A DNA stretch of 64,000 nt, taken from assembly GCA_003586115.2 (NCBI GenBank), contig QVOM02000034.1, forward strand, positions 16,661,444 to 16,725,443, read 5' to 3'. The notes below the pieces were generated by a model that was given only the letters and a program-made list of their open reading frames with translations, did no database searches and was not told where the DNA came from. The translations under genes were made by a program, and so were the position numbers. This DNA is from Salvator merianae (taxonomy: Eukaryota; Chordata; Lepidosauria; Squamata; Teiidae). This document shows positions 11,991-24,476 of this stretch, one piece after another (position 1 is the stretch's first letter; every line of letters starts with the position of its first letter).

Positions 11991-12754
11991 CTTCGTGTCA
12001 TTTATATCCTAGCTTTCTTTTGAAGAGCTCAGGATACTGCACGTTGCCAGAGCTTGCCTTAGTTGGGCCAGTGATGCCCAGTAATCACAGGAATCCCATA
12101 CTATTGGTTCAGGTTGGCATTTAGGCAGCTTGGCTCTGTATTTAGAGTGTCACAGCAGCCCCACCACAACTAGAAACCAGCCCAACCAGCTGAAGTTTTT
12201 GGCCATCCTGCATGGGCTGTGGCTTCAAAATGATATACAATAGCAATCAGTTGCATCTGCAACACTTTTCATATTCATAATAACCTTGTCAGGTAGCTTA
12301 GTCTGAGGCAGCATCTCCACTTACCCATGGAGGTGCCCCCTCAAAGCGTCTTCACTTTCACATGCGGCAGCAACAGGCACCTTATAGCGAATGTATTGCC
12401 CCATTTGCAAGAGCGATCATCTTTTGAGGCACCTGTTCTGCACAGCACAATCTTTTGTTTTCACCACAGGCACCTCAGATCACCTCTTCAAGATGCTTCC
12501 ATGCTCTGAAATGGAGATGTGGATGTGTCTTCTGGAATGGTGACTGTGGCGCTTCCCCTCAGGCAACCGTGCAGAAGACAGATCCTTCTGCAAGAGTAGA
12601 CACAGCCTGAGAGACACAGACTGGCCCAAGGTCACCCAGCAGGCTTCCATGTTGCTAATCAGCTTTACTTCATTTGGAGGGGCCATACAGAGCAGGTCTT
12701 CTTTTACAATACTAAGGCTACAAACAGGAGCATTTAGTATAAGGCAATATTTCA

Positions 12755-12975
12755 GTTAACCTGGTTCCAAACCACTTAGTGCACACTTAGGGCACACTTT
12801 AAATTGTGCCTGGAAATCAACAAGGAGCCAGTAGAGCTGATGAAGCACTGACTTAACTTGTTCAAAATGCCCAGTCCCTGTTAGTAGCCTTGCACCTCTC
12901 TTCTGGACCAGTGAAAGTTTCTGAACTCTTTTCCAAGGCAGTCCCATATACAACACATTTTGCATTCCAGCACAG
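12755..12975 (-). mobile_element. L2-clade LINE fragment
   Basis: Minus-strand translation gives YMGLPWKRVQKLSLVQ, GARLLTGTG, LHQLYWLLVDFQAQFKV, which is the standard L2 C-terminal series (YxGLP...RKLQLVQNAAARLLTGT...LHWLPVxFRAQFKV). It has stops beyond this and neither end is intact. Confidence 0.7.
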
Positions 12976-14384
12976 CAGCAGCTCCAGTAATTTTTGCGTG
13001 GACTCCCACTTTCTTCAAGTGTGTAGCTATCTGCCCCTTCCTGAAGTGAGGTGGCTGATATTGGTATGTGTCACATGGCCCTCCAGCAATGATGCCAGAA
13101 CCATATCAATGTAAACCTCATGCACAAAAAGACCCATAGATAATAATACAGGTACTATATAGAACCTAAATCTCCCTTAATATTGAAAGTAGTTGCTAGT
13201 TTGGTGATTTTTGAAAGCAATTTGTACGCTGCTAACAGCATGATTTAGTTACTTGCTGTGACAGTATGCACAAATTATATGCAATACTTAGCTGTGACCA
13301 AATTCTGATTTATACCTGAAGTGCATTTTGCTGGTCCAAAATTTCCAGCATCATCTTTGCAGTTATAAATTTCCACGGTGGCTGTAGAAACCTGGCAGGC
13401 TTGTTCTTTTTGAATACATGCAGCGCATCATTAACCTTATTTTCCAGGAGTAAGCAGCACTGAGGGAGTATCTATACCTGTGGTAGAAGGCATTCCCAGG
13501 AAGCATCAAGTCATGGTAATCAAATGCCTGAGGCACCTGCCACTATAGAGCACCCTCTGCAGGGTCGTTGTTCAGAGCAGGGAAAAACTCTTGAGGGTGC
13601 CTGCAACCCTCAGTTGCTCTCACTGCCACTGTGTAGACACAGAGTGGTGGCGAGAGGGATCTGTGGCCCTGCTCTGCACAGGCACCATGTTGCTACTTCT
13701 GGAATCTTTGCTGACATACAGAGGAGCCCTTGTCTTCATATGGATGTCCAAGGCCCTTCCTTGGTGGTAGTAGCAAGTGACTCTACCTCTGCATGCCCAG
13801 TGCCCCCCATAGTGTGGAAGCTGCCTGAGTACAAGGAGACTGACTTCTAAGGAGACCTCATTAGGATTGTGCCCTGACTGAGTCAGCAATGTTACCTGCC
13901 ACCCCAACTACAATATGCACAGTACAAACTCATTAGCCTCAAGGAGGTTTTCTGGACATTAGATGTCCTCTAATTCTCATCTTACAAAACAGAACAAGTA
14001 AAAATAGCATAAGATGGATACTGATATGCCTGAAGTCTATTTATCTTCCAGTCAACTCAGGAAAGAACTTGTCATGGTTATAACTCATTATTTGCATTAA
14101 TAGGAAACAATTGGAAACCTAAGCACTTTTTGCTTTGAATTTGAACTTCCAGAATGTATATAGTTCTCCAGTACTTTCACTCCAGATAAACCTAGGCATT
14201 TCTATCCTAGATAACGAAATACACTATTTTCAAGAAAATAAAATAATTGTGTACCTCTTGTACCATGTTAATGATTTATAGAATTTCTAAGAAGCCAGAG
14301 GTGCTGCTATTCCACTGCTCTGTTGTACAGTTCCCATGTCTGTACAAGGGATGATGAAAGGGTGGGGCAAAAGGTGCAAATTAA
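12976..14384. other. No gene recognised
   Basis: Small frames such as 13524-13850 lack domain character. I see no repeat ends that I can support. Confidence 0.3.
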
Positions 14385-14700
14385 ACTACCTGCAAATGGT
14401 CTTTAGAGGTATCCTGCCTGTCTCTCCAACCTGGAGATGATACCTAGGCATCAGTTCTAATAGTCATTGATACATCTGTCCTCCATGAATCTATCTAACC
14501 CTTTCATAATTCTTATTGCCCCTTGTCAGTCCTAACATTCATCAGCATAGAATGTCCCCTGATTCTAGTGTTGTGCAATAGACAAAAAAACAATTCTCTA
14601 TCCTCCTTTTCCACACCATGCATGATTTTATATACTTCAATCAGGTTCCCTCTTAAACTCCATCTTTATCCTTCTGGCCCATCCTTAATCTATATATATG
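14385..14700 (-). mobile_element. CR1-like LINE 3' fragment
   Basis: Collinear with the copy at 24480-25360: gtatcctgcctgtctctccaacct, then the 'catgaat.tatctaacccttt' and 'ccccttgtcagtcctaac' blocks, then 'catgcatgattttatata'. Read on the minus strand it runs in the CR1 ORF2-to-tail direction. It is heavily decayed and the distal tail is missing. Confidence 0.65.
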
Positions 14701-15536
14701 TTCTACTAAGGTTCATATGATTGATTACTTAGAAATACCATCAAAATTCCAGTGAAAGGAATGAATGTTAAAATAGCCTAGATTATTAACTTCAGAAGCA
14801 ATATTAAATTAACACAAAAGTTTAAGCCAACAGCAAACCCTAATCTTGTGGTTTTAAATACTACATACATTCTGTCACAGTGTTTAAAGGTACAGCTAGT
14901 AACCAAATAATGTAATATCAAGGATGCTAGTCATTTTGGGACTGAAGACCCATTTGAAATTTTGGCAGTAGTCTGTGGGCACCATCACTCCTGGTTTCAG
15001 CTTTCCTCATGGATTACATCTCTCCCATAGGTACAAAGAAACATGAAGAATGTTAGCTTTTCTGTGAAAAAGTCAAATCAACTACAACTGAAATAGATCC
15101 AATAATTTTTTTCACATATAAAAGGGAGCAGTTCAAGAAATATGAGTGCTCGGTGCTTTACTGAAACTACATTTTTCAAATTGGCTGGACTCAAAAATAT
15201 TTAACTGGTGGTTCAAAAAATATATTTCTACATATGCTAGTAATAACAGAAGGTTAAGTTAGAAATTAATCTTTGATATTGAGATTTTAAAGGTTAGACA
15301 CATGGAATGATATATTCAAATATATTTTTAAAAAAATAAACGGGGGCATTTAAAATTCTGTGATTTCGAAAGGTCTGATTGGAGTGGCCTGATTCCCCAG
15401 TCAGGCCATGCGGCCCCAACTGGGGCACCAGGTGGCCTAATCAGGTAGGTCCATCGTGCATGCACAATCAGCCCAACACGCCTGCACACTGCACAAGCCT
15501 CCCAGTCACCATGGCAATGGCCGGATGCTTGCCAGC

Positions 15537-16660
15537 TAGGGATGTGCACAAAATGAATTTTCTCTGTTCGTTTCGCAATGCATCGAAGCTTCGTTGCTTC
15601 GTTTTCGCACGAAAACGGAAGTCGCGAAAATGGCGATTTTCGTTTTCGCGGCGAAAATTTTCGCGAAAAAACCGGAAGTGCAAAATCAATGAAATAAGTA
15701 GCGAAAAACAAACGCCGCATATCCCCCTGCCCTCTCCCTTCTATATTTGACCATCCACGTTGCTAATTTAAGGAGTTGCTTCGTTAAAAGTAAAAATTGC
15801 ACAGAGCTTACTTTTTACCGGCGGCCGGTTTGTAGCAGGATTCAAAGCAACGAAGGCACGTTTGGGGTTCCTCACTGCAGATCGAAAGCAAGCGAAAGCA
15901 AGCAAAGGAATTTTTTTCGCTTTGATTTTTCGTCATTTTTGATGCCTTTTCGACACTCATGTCTGTGCGCGCACGCGCGCTAACTTCTGTCCCTTTAACT
16001 TATTGGCGCAACTCGTCGCTGTCTGCCGTCCGTGCCGATCGTTTGGGGCACAGAAATTATTACCTCGCCTATGAGGCGGGCAGGCTTAGTCAGCGACGCG
16101 CAAAGCAATTGCCTTCAGCTCAGCGCGTAATTTAGAAGACTGGCGGCAGCCGCAGGATGAAATAACTCCCTACTTCCGAGCAGCAGTGAAATGACGCCTC
16201 GTCTTGCCCTCCCTCCCTACTTCCGAGCAGCAGCAAAATGACGCCTTGTCTTGCCCTCCGTTTCAAAAAGCAGAACTATATACCACCATCAAAGACGTTT
16301 TATTAACTCCTAGCCATCTGAGTTTCTCATCCTCATGCGGTGCGATCGCTGCGAGGCAGGCGAAGAGTTAAAAAAATACGGTCTTTCCTAATGTGATGCA
16401 TTACAATTTCCACCTCTAGAGGCAGAGACTTGAGGTTATGAAGCTACCGAGCTTCGTTGCATTGCAGTTTTCGCAGCGAAAAGAGACGAAAAATAGCCGT
16501 TCGCGGTGAGTAGCGAAGGTCACGAAAATTGACGAAAATCGCCGTGACTTTCGCTATTCGCTTTCGCGATAGAGAGGGCACTTCGCATTCGATGCGAATG
16601 TTGCGAAGCAACGAAATTCGTACGAAATTTCATTGCTTCGAAATTTCGTTCACATCCCTA
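15537..16660. mobile_element. hAT non-autonomous element, young, CpG-rich
   Basis: The ends TAGGGATGTG and CACATCCCTA are perfect inverted repeats. They are flanked by an exact 8-bp duplication, TTGCCAGC (15529-15536 and 16661-16668), the hallmark of hAT insertion. Subterminal regions are packed with CGAA/TTCG words; the middle (about 15960-16270) is GC- and CpG-rich and has a two-copy tandem repeat of about 48 bp (16165-16260). No transposase frame is present at 1124 bp, so it must have moved in trans. Confidence 0.85.
16165..16260. repeat. 48-bp tandem duplication in the hAT element
   Basis: The unit containing CCCTACTTCCGAGCAGCAG and AAATGACGCC occurs twice in tandem with about three differences. 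Confidence 0.8.
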
Positions 16661-16993
16661 TTGCCAGCTGCTGCTGTGGCAACCATCGAGTACATGCCCA
16701 ATCAGGCACCTGAATGCTGAATGGCGTGCAGCGAGGCCCCATCCAGCATCACAGGCCTGATCAGGGTGTTGTGGGCCCGGTGGGGCATCATGTTTGTGCA
16801 TGCATGCGGTGCTGCCACTGTGGCAAGGATCAGGCATGGCTAATGACATTCGCACCACGAACGGCAGTAGCCGGCTTCAGGATGTGTTTTTGGCCATGCA
16901 GTGTGGATACTGTCCATTCTGCATGGTAAAATACTACCTTAGCACAGACTAATTAGTCTTTGCTTGTGTGGTAAGTGCAAAAATGGCCTTAGT

Positions 16994-19288
16994 TTCTTGC
17001 AAAGATAATAAGACCTCTAGTTGGAAGGAATGGCTAGAAGAAGGACAAAGAATCTCCTTTGAGCATATCTGGTTAGGGAAAGTTAGTTTATATATGTCTG
17101 GGGATTCTGTTTATTTTCTGGGTTTAAGTCTCATAATTGTGCATACTTTTTGTTGCTGACGAGGTTGCTGCTATAGCAAAATAGCAGCAGAGGACAGCTA
17201 GACAAGTGGTAGCTAAGTGAAGTGCTTGGTAAACCTGTCTAAATGGACAAAATGTTTTGTCATTTGGAGAGGTATACAACAAATTGTTGTTACCCACTAG
17301 GAGACTTTCATGTCAAGAGTGATTCGAAATTCAATAAATTCTAGATAAAATCCAAAATGAGCTAACTGGGGAGGTGCACAGTGCATTCTGGGAAAAACGA
17401 TGATAATGAGTACACTGATACATGAGGATATTTAATTATGATGGGTCTTGTTCATGGAGTGTGGATTATCCTACTTGACTGGAAAGATCATTTTGTGGCA
17501 TTTCCAGCTGACAAAGGTTGAAACATCAAGACATTGAAACAGAATTTATAATTCTACTCACACTTATAAATCTCACTTCAGAAAGAAAATGGGAAATTGC
17601 CAGCTAGCTATTCAGTGCAACTGTTGGGAACTTTTTTCTATCAATGCTGAAGAGCTGAAATTAACTAGGAAAAGTTGTACAAGGCAGTAGAGATAATGAA
17701 TCATGAGTTCTGTAAGGACGAACCGACCATGCTGAATCAAAGTACAGCTGTCTTATATTTGCTCTGTGTGCATTTTGCCACCAGTAATTTTGTCATCAAT
17801 TTTCATAATTTGTTTAAACATATTTGTCTTTTGGACACGAGAGGTCATATTTCATAGCCGTGATGAATTTTCTCCTTGGTCCAGCTTTACAGAATTTGCA
17901 CTTAATTAATTGCACAACCTTTAATTCGACAGACTGTTCATTTCTAATGGCCGTATAGTTTCAAATGCTTATGCAGAAATGAGGAGGGGGAGTTGTTCTA
18001 AAGCACTTGTACAATACTGTATTCTTACCAAAGAAAGTTTCAGTAATTTTCAGAGTTATAAAACAAAATACTGGCCAGCAATTTTTAACATTGTTCTGTC
18101 CACAGCAAGAGGGTCTGTCTGAGAATGTTCAGACCACTCTGGGGCTCAGTATGGGGTGCAACATGGAAATAGTATGGGATGCAGACTCCTGAAAATGTGT
18201 TTCGGCAGGATCCCAAACGGTGGCTGAATTGCCAGCACAACTGTAATTGCTCCCCGAAAGCAGCAAGGCTGCAGGATTGAAGGTCTGCATTGTGCCATCC
18301 CACACTGATATTTCATGACAAATGAACAGGCAATGCAGTCATAAATCTACAAAGGGTCTCTCAGCATCTTGGTTGCCCTATTGCCTGCAACGAAACCCAC
18401 ACTCTCACCATGGCAAACCATAGGCAGTAATTTATTAGGAGCAGCTGACAGTCATAGGACACTGGACTATTAGTGTGTTGGAAGCTGACTGAAGAAATTG
18501 GAGTCTGCTCTCTGAACAGCCATGTGCCATGACTGCATCCTTATGCATAATTTCCTATACATCAATAGTTTATTTTAGTCAGGCACCCAAGGACAACCAA
18601 CCCAAGCTTAAAATGTTTAAACATACAAATAGTTAAGACCTTAAACTAAGCTGTAGTTGGATGTATAAGATGATATGCATAACACATTACAACCAGGATC
18701 AAAGGGAAAGAATGGGGGGGGGGGTGATGTGAACTCCCCTATTGCCAGGCTGTAATGACACATTGCTTTGAGAAGCTTCTTTTGGCAATAATCAGCCCTT
18801 TTCTGGACATCATCAAAAAATGTGTCTACAACACAGAGGAAAAAAAATCAGTTGACTGTACCCCTCTTTCCATTGGAGTCTATTGTCCAAACCATTCTTT
18901 TAAATTCTCACATTGACCTGAGTTGATTAACCAAACCACTTGCTCCAATTTCTGTGTTGATTTGAGCTGGTTGACCACTCTAGTTCAGTTCAGGTGTCTC
19001 CTCCTTCAAGGTTGATGGTCATGAGTCTGCAGCATATTTGCATCTGTGCTTCTCCTGCACTATGTTCATATTCTAGTCCAGTCTAGTTCCATGTTGCTGC
19101 ACCAGGTGGTCCTTGGTCTCCTCCTTTTATTCTTTGCTTTGTGCCCTTTAGTAAAGCCTTTTGTAAAGATTTCTGTTTACATGACTAAAACATTTCACTT
19201 CCCTGTGTTTGATGCCCCTTAAGAGGTGTCTTCTGTGCCATTTCTAAGACTTCAAGATTTTAGTTAGTTAGTTAGTAAGTTAGCTAGG
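16994..19288. other. No gene; one short dispersed repeat
   Basis: The stretch holds the repeat fragment 18735-18830 (shared with 10480-10570) and G/GTTA tracts. There is no exon-like frame. Confidence 0.35.
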
Positions 19289-19612
19289 GCCTGTTCACAC
19301 TTTGTACTAGTAAGCACCTGAGACACTCACTAGCAAAGTGGCTCCATACTTTGCAGAAACCCTCATGACCAGGAGCAGCCTAGTTAGCTCCCAGTAAAGT
19401 GCATTCACACCCATTTCCTGTGCAGTGCTGCTGGTCACCATGGCAGCGGTCAGATGCTTCCTAGTGGCTGTCATGGTAAAGATCGAGCAAAGAGACCAGC
19501 ATTCACATCGCAAATACTGGTCTCCTGCTCGTAGCGCAGACTAGTGGTCCATTCCACCATGGAATGTTCAGAATCAAACATTCCACAGTGGTACGTGCAA
19601 AAATGCCTCTAG
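19289..19612 (+). mobile_element. MITE, GCACTT-TIR superfamily, copy 4
   Basis: Left end GGGCCTGTTCACACTT and right end GTACGTGCAAAAATGCC are inverted. The order is: CACTCACTAGCAAAGTG, GGAGCAG, an X-box-like GTCACCATGGCAGC (19434-19447), an imperfect hairpin CAGCATTCACA...TACTGGTCTCC, then a subterminal hairpin (19554-19591). Confidence 0.75.
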
Positions 19613-21042
19613 TTGCTTAGTGATTCTCAGGGATTATTTCTTTAAAAACCATATTTCAAAAGCTTTCAATCTGTTTTCAGCTTCCTTCAATATTGTAATC
19701 GATATTACAAGAAATCCAGCCCGTTTCACAGTTACAAAAGAGAGTTGACCAAACATAGCATTTGATCATTCTTTTCCTTAGTCCTAAATTTATTTTCCTT
19801 GAGGTCAGAATATTCTTCATGTCTATAAAGATTTTCCTTGCAATTTCTATTCACCTCTTCATTTCCAAGATAGACAAAATTCTTCAATTCTTGCATAAAG
19901 GCATCATTTATCATTGGTTTATTCTAGAGGGATCCTTTCTCCTTGAGATTGCCATCACCTTCACTTTCTTTGTACTGTATTGAAATGTAGCCTGTACTTA
20001 CCAGTTGTTTTATTTTTCAATTAGAAACTTCGGTTCTTTATCTTTCTGCCAGTATCTGTGTATCTTCAACTGTATATTTTCAAACCATCTCTAGACACTC
20101 CTGGTGTAGTGGTTAATTCCTCAAATATTTTCTCTGTGTAGATGTTGAAGGCAGAAGTGATCACACCACTGTCTTGTATTATAGGCTTTGTCTGTGCTGG
20201 GCAGCAGCCCACAAAGAAAGCCTCATATGCACAGCAGAATAGAGCACTGAGAGCCCCCCCCCCCGGAACACCGCATCTGCATGAAACACGATGTTGGAGT
20301 GGCCTATGGTGCCACCTCAAAGTATGGTTGGTCACTCTTGCTGGTGGAGTTGTCTTCCCTCCCCCATGTGGATACATGGAGGGCCAAGGAAGCAACTCTG
20401 AGGCTGAAATTCTGGTTAAGTATGTCACTGGGGATCAGGAACTGGGGTACACTTCTGTTTGCACTAACAGTCCCTATGCACAGTTCTGGCCAGGATCCTT
20501 GCTGCTGTTGATCGGAAAGCTACTCTCATCAACATGTCACTTGCTGCCATAGGAGCTTGACCATGTGGCCAGTGCTTGGTTGTGCCACCCCCTGAAGCCA
20601 AATAGGGAGAAGGATTGTACATGGTGCAGCTAGCCCTCAGACTGAGGATAAAGACAAACTTAAAAGTCTTTTTATCACTCCATACTATGTGCCAATAGAA
20701 AAAGTTTCCTTCAGTTACCTCCTCATTCTAAAGTTTTATTCCTCATACCGGGGATGTGGAGAATTCAGAGGAGATCTCTCTAGCCTCCTAATTCTGCTTA
20801 ACTACATCACTGCTAACCAAATCCATTCCCTTTTCTCAACCATAGTCCACACATTTTCATGTGTCTTTATTTATTTATTTAATTAATTTTATTTGTATTT
20901 CTATCCTATCCTATAATACATAGTATGATTCCATGATATGCTTAGCATTCTGAGTGGGTCAGAGGACAAACCCCTGCCTTGAGTAGGTTATAGTCTAGAA
21001 TTCAGCACACGGGAAAGCATAAAGGGAAATTAAAAAGAGCGT
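19613..21042. other. No gene; possible L2 tail at 20865
   Basis: Near 20865-20935 a TTTATTTATTTAATT run precedes TTTGTATTTCTATCC, which resembles a minus-strand L2 3' end. A C9 run lies at 20257. The rest is not recognised. Confidence 0.35.
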
Positions 21043-21485
21043 AAGGTCCTGTCTAGATGTGGAAAATATAGCACCATTATGGCTGTGCTATGGTGAGATT
21101 GATACATATATCTGTGGTAACTCCATCATAGCTCCACTATATCCCCCCTTAAAAGCATAATAATGTATTGTGGGAAACCCCAGTGCTAGTGGTGGATTTT
21201 CCCGAAAAAGTACTATTACATACCTTCTAGCCAGAACTGCCATTATTGCTTTGGCCACTGCACATATGTGGGGCCTGAAAAAGCCAGATGTGCATGCACA
21301 GTGGTGGTGACGCACACATCTGGGCATTTTGCACTGCCAAAATATCTGAATGTGTGCATCACTAAAATGCACAGAGACAGTGCAAGCCTCCGATCTGTCT
21401 GTTCGAACAAGCAACAGTTCTGGAGGGGCTTTTCTCTGGAATATTGCTTGCTGTCACAATATTCAGCTAGCATCTGAAGCCTGCG
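21043..21485 (+). mobile_element. PIF/Harbinger-like MITE, copy 1
   Basis: About 440 bp, collinear with 44218-44657 (GGAAAATATAGCACCATTA; ctccactatatcccccttaaa; TGCACTGAAATGCAC-type words; GGAATAT.GCTTG). Left flank TAA and right flank TTA are consistent with a degenerate 3-bp TWA target duplication. The ends match the inverted GG(C/T)..CATCCAGAC type less well than 28165. No coding frame. Confidence 0.55.
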
Positions 21486-21488
21486 TTA

Positions 21489-22190
21489 GAGTGTGTTCAG
21501 ACAGGCTATTTTGATCACCTTCTGAGTGAATTTAAGCCGGGGAGTCCACCAAGTCTTTCCTGGAAGTCACCCTTGTGCCTCTCCGCGGCTTCTTGGAGTC
21601 GACTCTTCCATATTCCCCTTATCAGTGTTCTCGGATTCCCTTAGAGCTGAGCAGGGAGCGCCTCAACCAATCACAGCCTTGCAGGAGCCCATCAGACAAT
21701 AGGATAGGAAAGGAAACTTTTGAAGATGGAAGGAAAAAAATAACTCCTATCCTGACTTCTGTACTTAAAAAGCACACTGGACTTTAGTAGTAAGGCGTGG
21801 GGAAGAGAGAATGAGTGAAACATTTCATTCAAAGGCATTGGGCAATCAGAAAAGGAGGAGGGGTATCAGCAAGCTCTTTATATGCCTTCTTTATATTAGA
21901 AAAGCACACTGGATTTCTCATAACAGGGAGTGAGGAGAGAGAGAGAGACTTGACGTTTCTTTTGCAAACAGAAAAACCTGGCAGTTAAGGAGTTAAAGAC
22001 TTGGAAACTGCTTCAACAGAGAGGCGGGGAATGGCCAATCAGTGAGCAGCACCTTTTGCAGGCTGTAAGCATTGTAACGTTGGATCGGCTCATCAGATAA
22101 CTTTGTGTGGAAGGCTTTTTCCTGTACGTCCAGGAATTATTCACTCCTTTTATGCAGGCAATTTTAAAAATTGCTAGTCTGAACACACCC
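21489..22190. mobile_element. PIF-like inverted-repeat element
   Basis: Left end GAGTGTGTTCAGACAGGC and right end GCTAGTCTGAACACACCC are inverted repeats of about 18 bp. TTA (21486-21488) and TAA (22191-22193) flank it. It begins exactly where the previous MITE ends. The interior repeats AAAAGCACACTGGA-TT twice (about 21765 and 21900) and has no transposase frame. Confidence 0.6.
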
Positions 22191-22394
22191 TAAGATTAAA
22201 TACCAAAGCAGGATGACACTGTTTCTCTGGTTCATGTTTATGCTTAGTAAAGCGTGGTACCATTAGGGTTCTTCCCAAAGCATAATGAGAAAAGTGAGCT
22301 ACTGAAGAAGGCATTAAAGAAAATGAAGACTGAGGTGACAGACTAGGGACCTTTGTACACTTGCTGGAAGATTGCACCATGGTTCACTTCTAAG

Positions 22395-23114
22395 TAGGGG
22401 TGTGCACGAAGTTTCGTGCCACTCGGATTTTCATCGAATTTCGTGATTTGGTTCCCTTCGCATCGAATGCGAAGGGAAACAAAGATCACGAAATGCGAAT
22501 TGCGAAGGTCCCTCAACTTTCGATGCATTTCGGGACCTTCGCAATTTGCCGCTGTCTCATCCCCCTAGGCTGTCAGCGCGCGCTGACAGTCTAGGGGAAA
22601 TGAGAGACAGCGAGCTGGAGAGGAGGGCGATCACCGAAAGGAGGGGGTTCCCTTCCTTTGCCTTCTTCTCCCTCCTCTGCCGTCGCTGCCTGACTCAGCC
22701 GGCGGGAGAGGAGGGCGATCAGCGGAAGGAGGGGGTTCCCTTTGCCTTGATCTCCCTCCTCTGCTCTTGCCGCCTGAGTCAGCCGGCAGGAGAGGAGGGC
22801 GATCAGCTAAAGGAAGGGGTTTCCCTCCTCTCCCGCTCACTGTCTCTCATTCCCCCTAGTCTGTCAGTCCCACGCGCACACTGACAGACTGGGGGGGGGG
22901 AATGAGAGAGAGGCGAGCGCCGTCGGAAACAGAGAAATCAAGGCGAAGGATCTTTTCTTCGCCTTGATTCCTCTGCTTCAGGTCGAGGCGAAAATCTTCG
23001 CCGCGAAGACGAAGGGCTTCATTTTCGCACATATTTTTTCGTGCGAAAACGAAGCCCTGTAGCTTCGCAGGAATGCGAAGCGAAAGGGGAAAAGTGCCTT
23101 CGTGCACACCCCTA
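22395..23114. mobile_element. hAT non-autonomous element, young
   Basis: Ends TAGGGGTGTGCACGAAG and CTTCGTGCACACCCCTA are perfect inverted repeats, flanked by an exact 8-bp duplication CTTCTAAG (22387-22394 and 23115-23122). It is rich in CGAA/TTCG words. It has two long internal hairpins (22550-22615 and 22843-22912) bracketing a three-copy tandem repeat. Length 720 bp; no transposase. Confidence 0.85.
22616..22828. repeat. Three-copy imperfect tandem repeat (about 86 bp)
   Basis: GGAGAGGAGGGCGATCA begins each unit near 22617, 22705 and 22790, followed by AAGGAGGGGGTTCCC. The purine/pyrimidine bias leaves long open frames on both strands, which I treat as artefacts. Confidence 0.75.
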
Positions 23115-23122
23115 CTTCTAAG

Positions 23123-24476
23123 CATTTTTGGTTTGCACCTTACAATGGACAAGAGAGGCTTCTCTCCCTCCCAGGCTCTTATCTCATCTGCCTGCTCTTT
23201 GTGTTATTGTTCCAGCTCCAAAATACCCAAATATTAGTAAGCAGCCAGCCATTTCCCTTTGATTTTTTCCCCATGTTCGTTAGCACCCAGGTATTTTGGA
23301 ACAGCAACAATAACATGAAGAACTGGCATACAGAGGTAAGGAATTGATATTACAAGAAATCCAGCATTGTTGCTGGATTTCCAATAATAGCAACAGATCA
23401 GATGTTCAGTCAAGTAACCCGAGACTATACTGGGAATGCCACAGGTATGTGTAGCATTTCCAGTATAGCCCCTGGAGGTACACTTAGTCTTTCATATTAA
23501 TTCACTCCTCAGGGGTTTAGAGTTGGTTTAGAAAACTTGTGTCTTTGATTTCAGGAGAAAGATCATAAAATACCACTGCCCTCCCATTTAAGTTCATTTC
23601 AACAGTTCCACCAAACTGGTCAGACCATTTATTGACACCCTTGACATTAGGACTTTGTGTTGTTCAACCTATTGCTAGACTGCATATATTCTAGGTTGCA
23701 TAAGGAAGGAACCTACCATGTTTTGATCCCCCTGATGTATCCAAAAAGGTGCCCTATTTTCATTACAAGTGTGTAAGCATTTTCAAATCATTGTTCACGG
23801 ATGTGCTTAACCACCCTCAATAATCAGAACTGGAAGTGGATTGGAAGTCTTTGATGTTATCAAGGACAACAACATAATCAAAAGCTGGCAAAACACTGCA
23901 CCACCAACAGCTGCACAATCAGTCCATGAAGTAAGACAGAAAACGTGGTGCACTCTGAGCCCTGCAGATTTCATTATGGAAGCTTAGCTACATTGCCTAA
24001 AAGCTTTCTTGGTTCTAACAGGGCTCCCTCACCCATTGAGACAGTCAGTGTCTGGAAATGTGCCCATCAAATCTGTCTGTCAAGTTACCAGACTTTTTCA
24101 AGACAACTAAAAGGCAGACAGGATGGAATAGGCAAAGGTCAACTCTTGTCAGTTCTTTGTAAATATAATTGTACTGGCAGCTTGCATGGCGATGGGTTGC
24201 TCCCTAGCAACTTTCAAGTTTGTGGAAAACTGAACACATATTTTGCTTGAATTCTTTCCCCCTGTGGCTTATTCCATCGTTGCTTTCTTTTTTTTTTATT
24301 TTTATGTTTGTATTATTCTCTCTTAGTAAAACTGGATGATAATCCTTGTTGTTATATTCATACAGAGAAACCAAAACTTGTCTTAAGTAACCATGAAACC
24401 AGAAGCAAGAGTAAACTATGAACTACTTGCCTCTTCTAAAAGATAGAAGTTACAGTTCATCCAGCATTTAGAACAT
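23123..24476. other. No gene recognised
   Basis: AT-rich DNA with short frames only, including 23945-24250, which has no recognised domain. Confidence 0.3.

Larger units (their letters stand above)
15370..16993 (-). mobile_element. MITE, GCACTT-TIR superfamily, copy 3 (split by hAT)
   Basis: The right end GGTAAGTGCAAAAATGGCC, preceded by GACTAATTAGTC, matches in reverse the left end of the copies at 4495 and 56084. The left limit is uncertain. The element is interrupted at its X-box-bearing core by a hAT element: its sequence passes from ...GGATGCTTGCCAGC directly to CTGCTGTGGCAACC once the insert and one target copy are removed. Confidence 0.65.

Noticed and set aside
22546..22884. Overlapping plus- and minus-strand frames as coding
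   Set aside because: Produced by a three-copy tandem repeat with strong purine/pyrimidine bias inside a hAT MITE.
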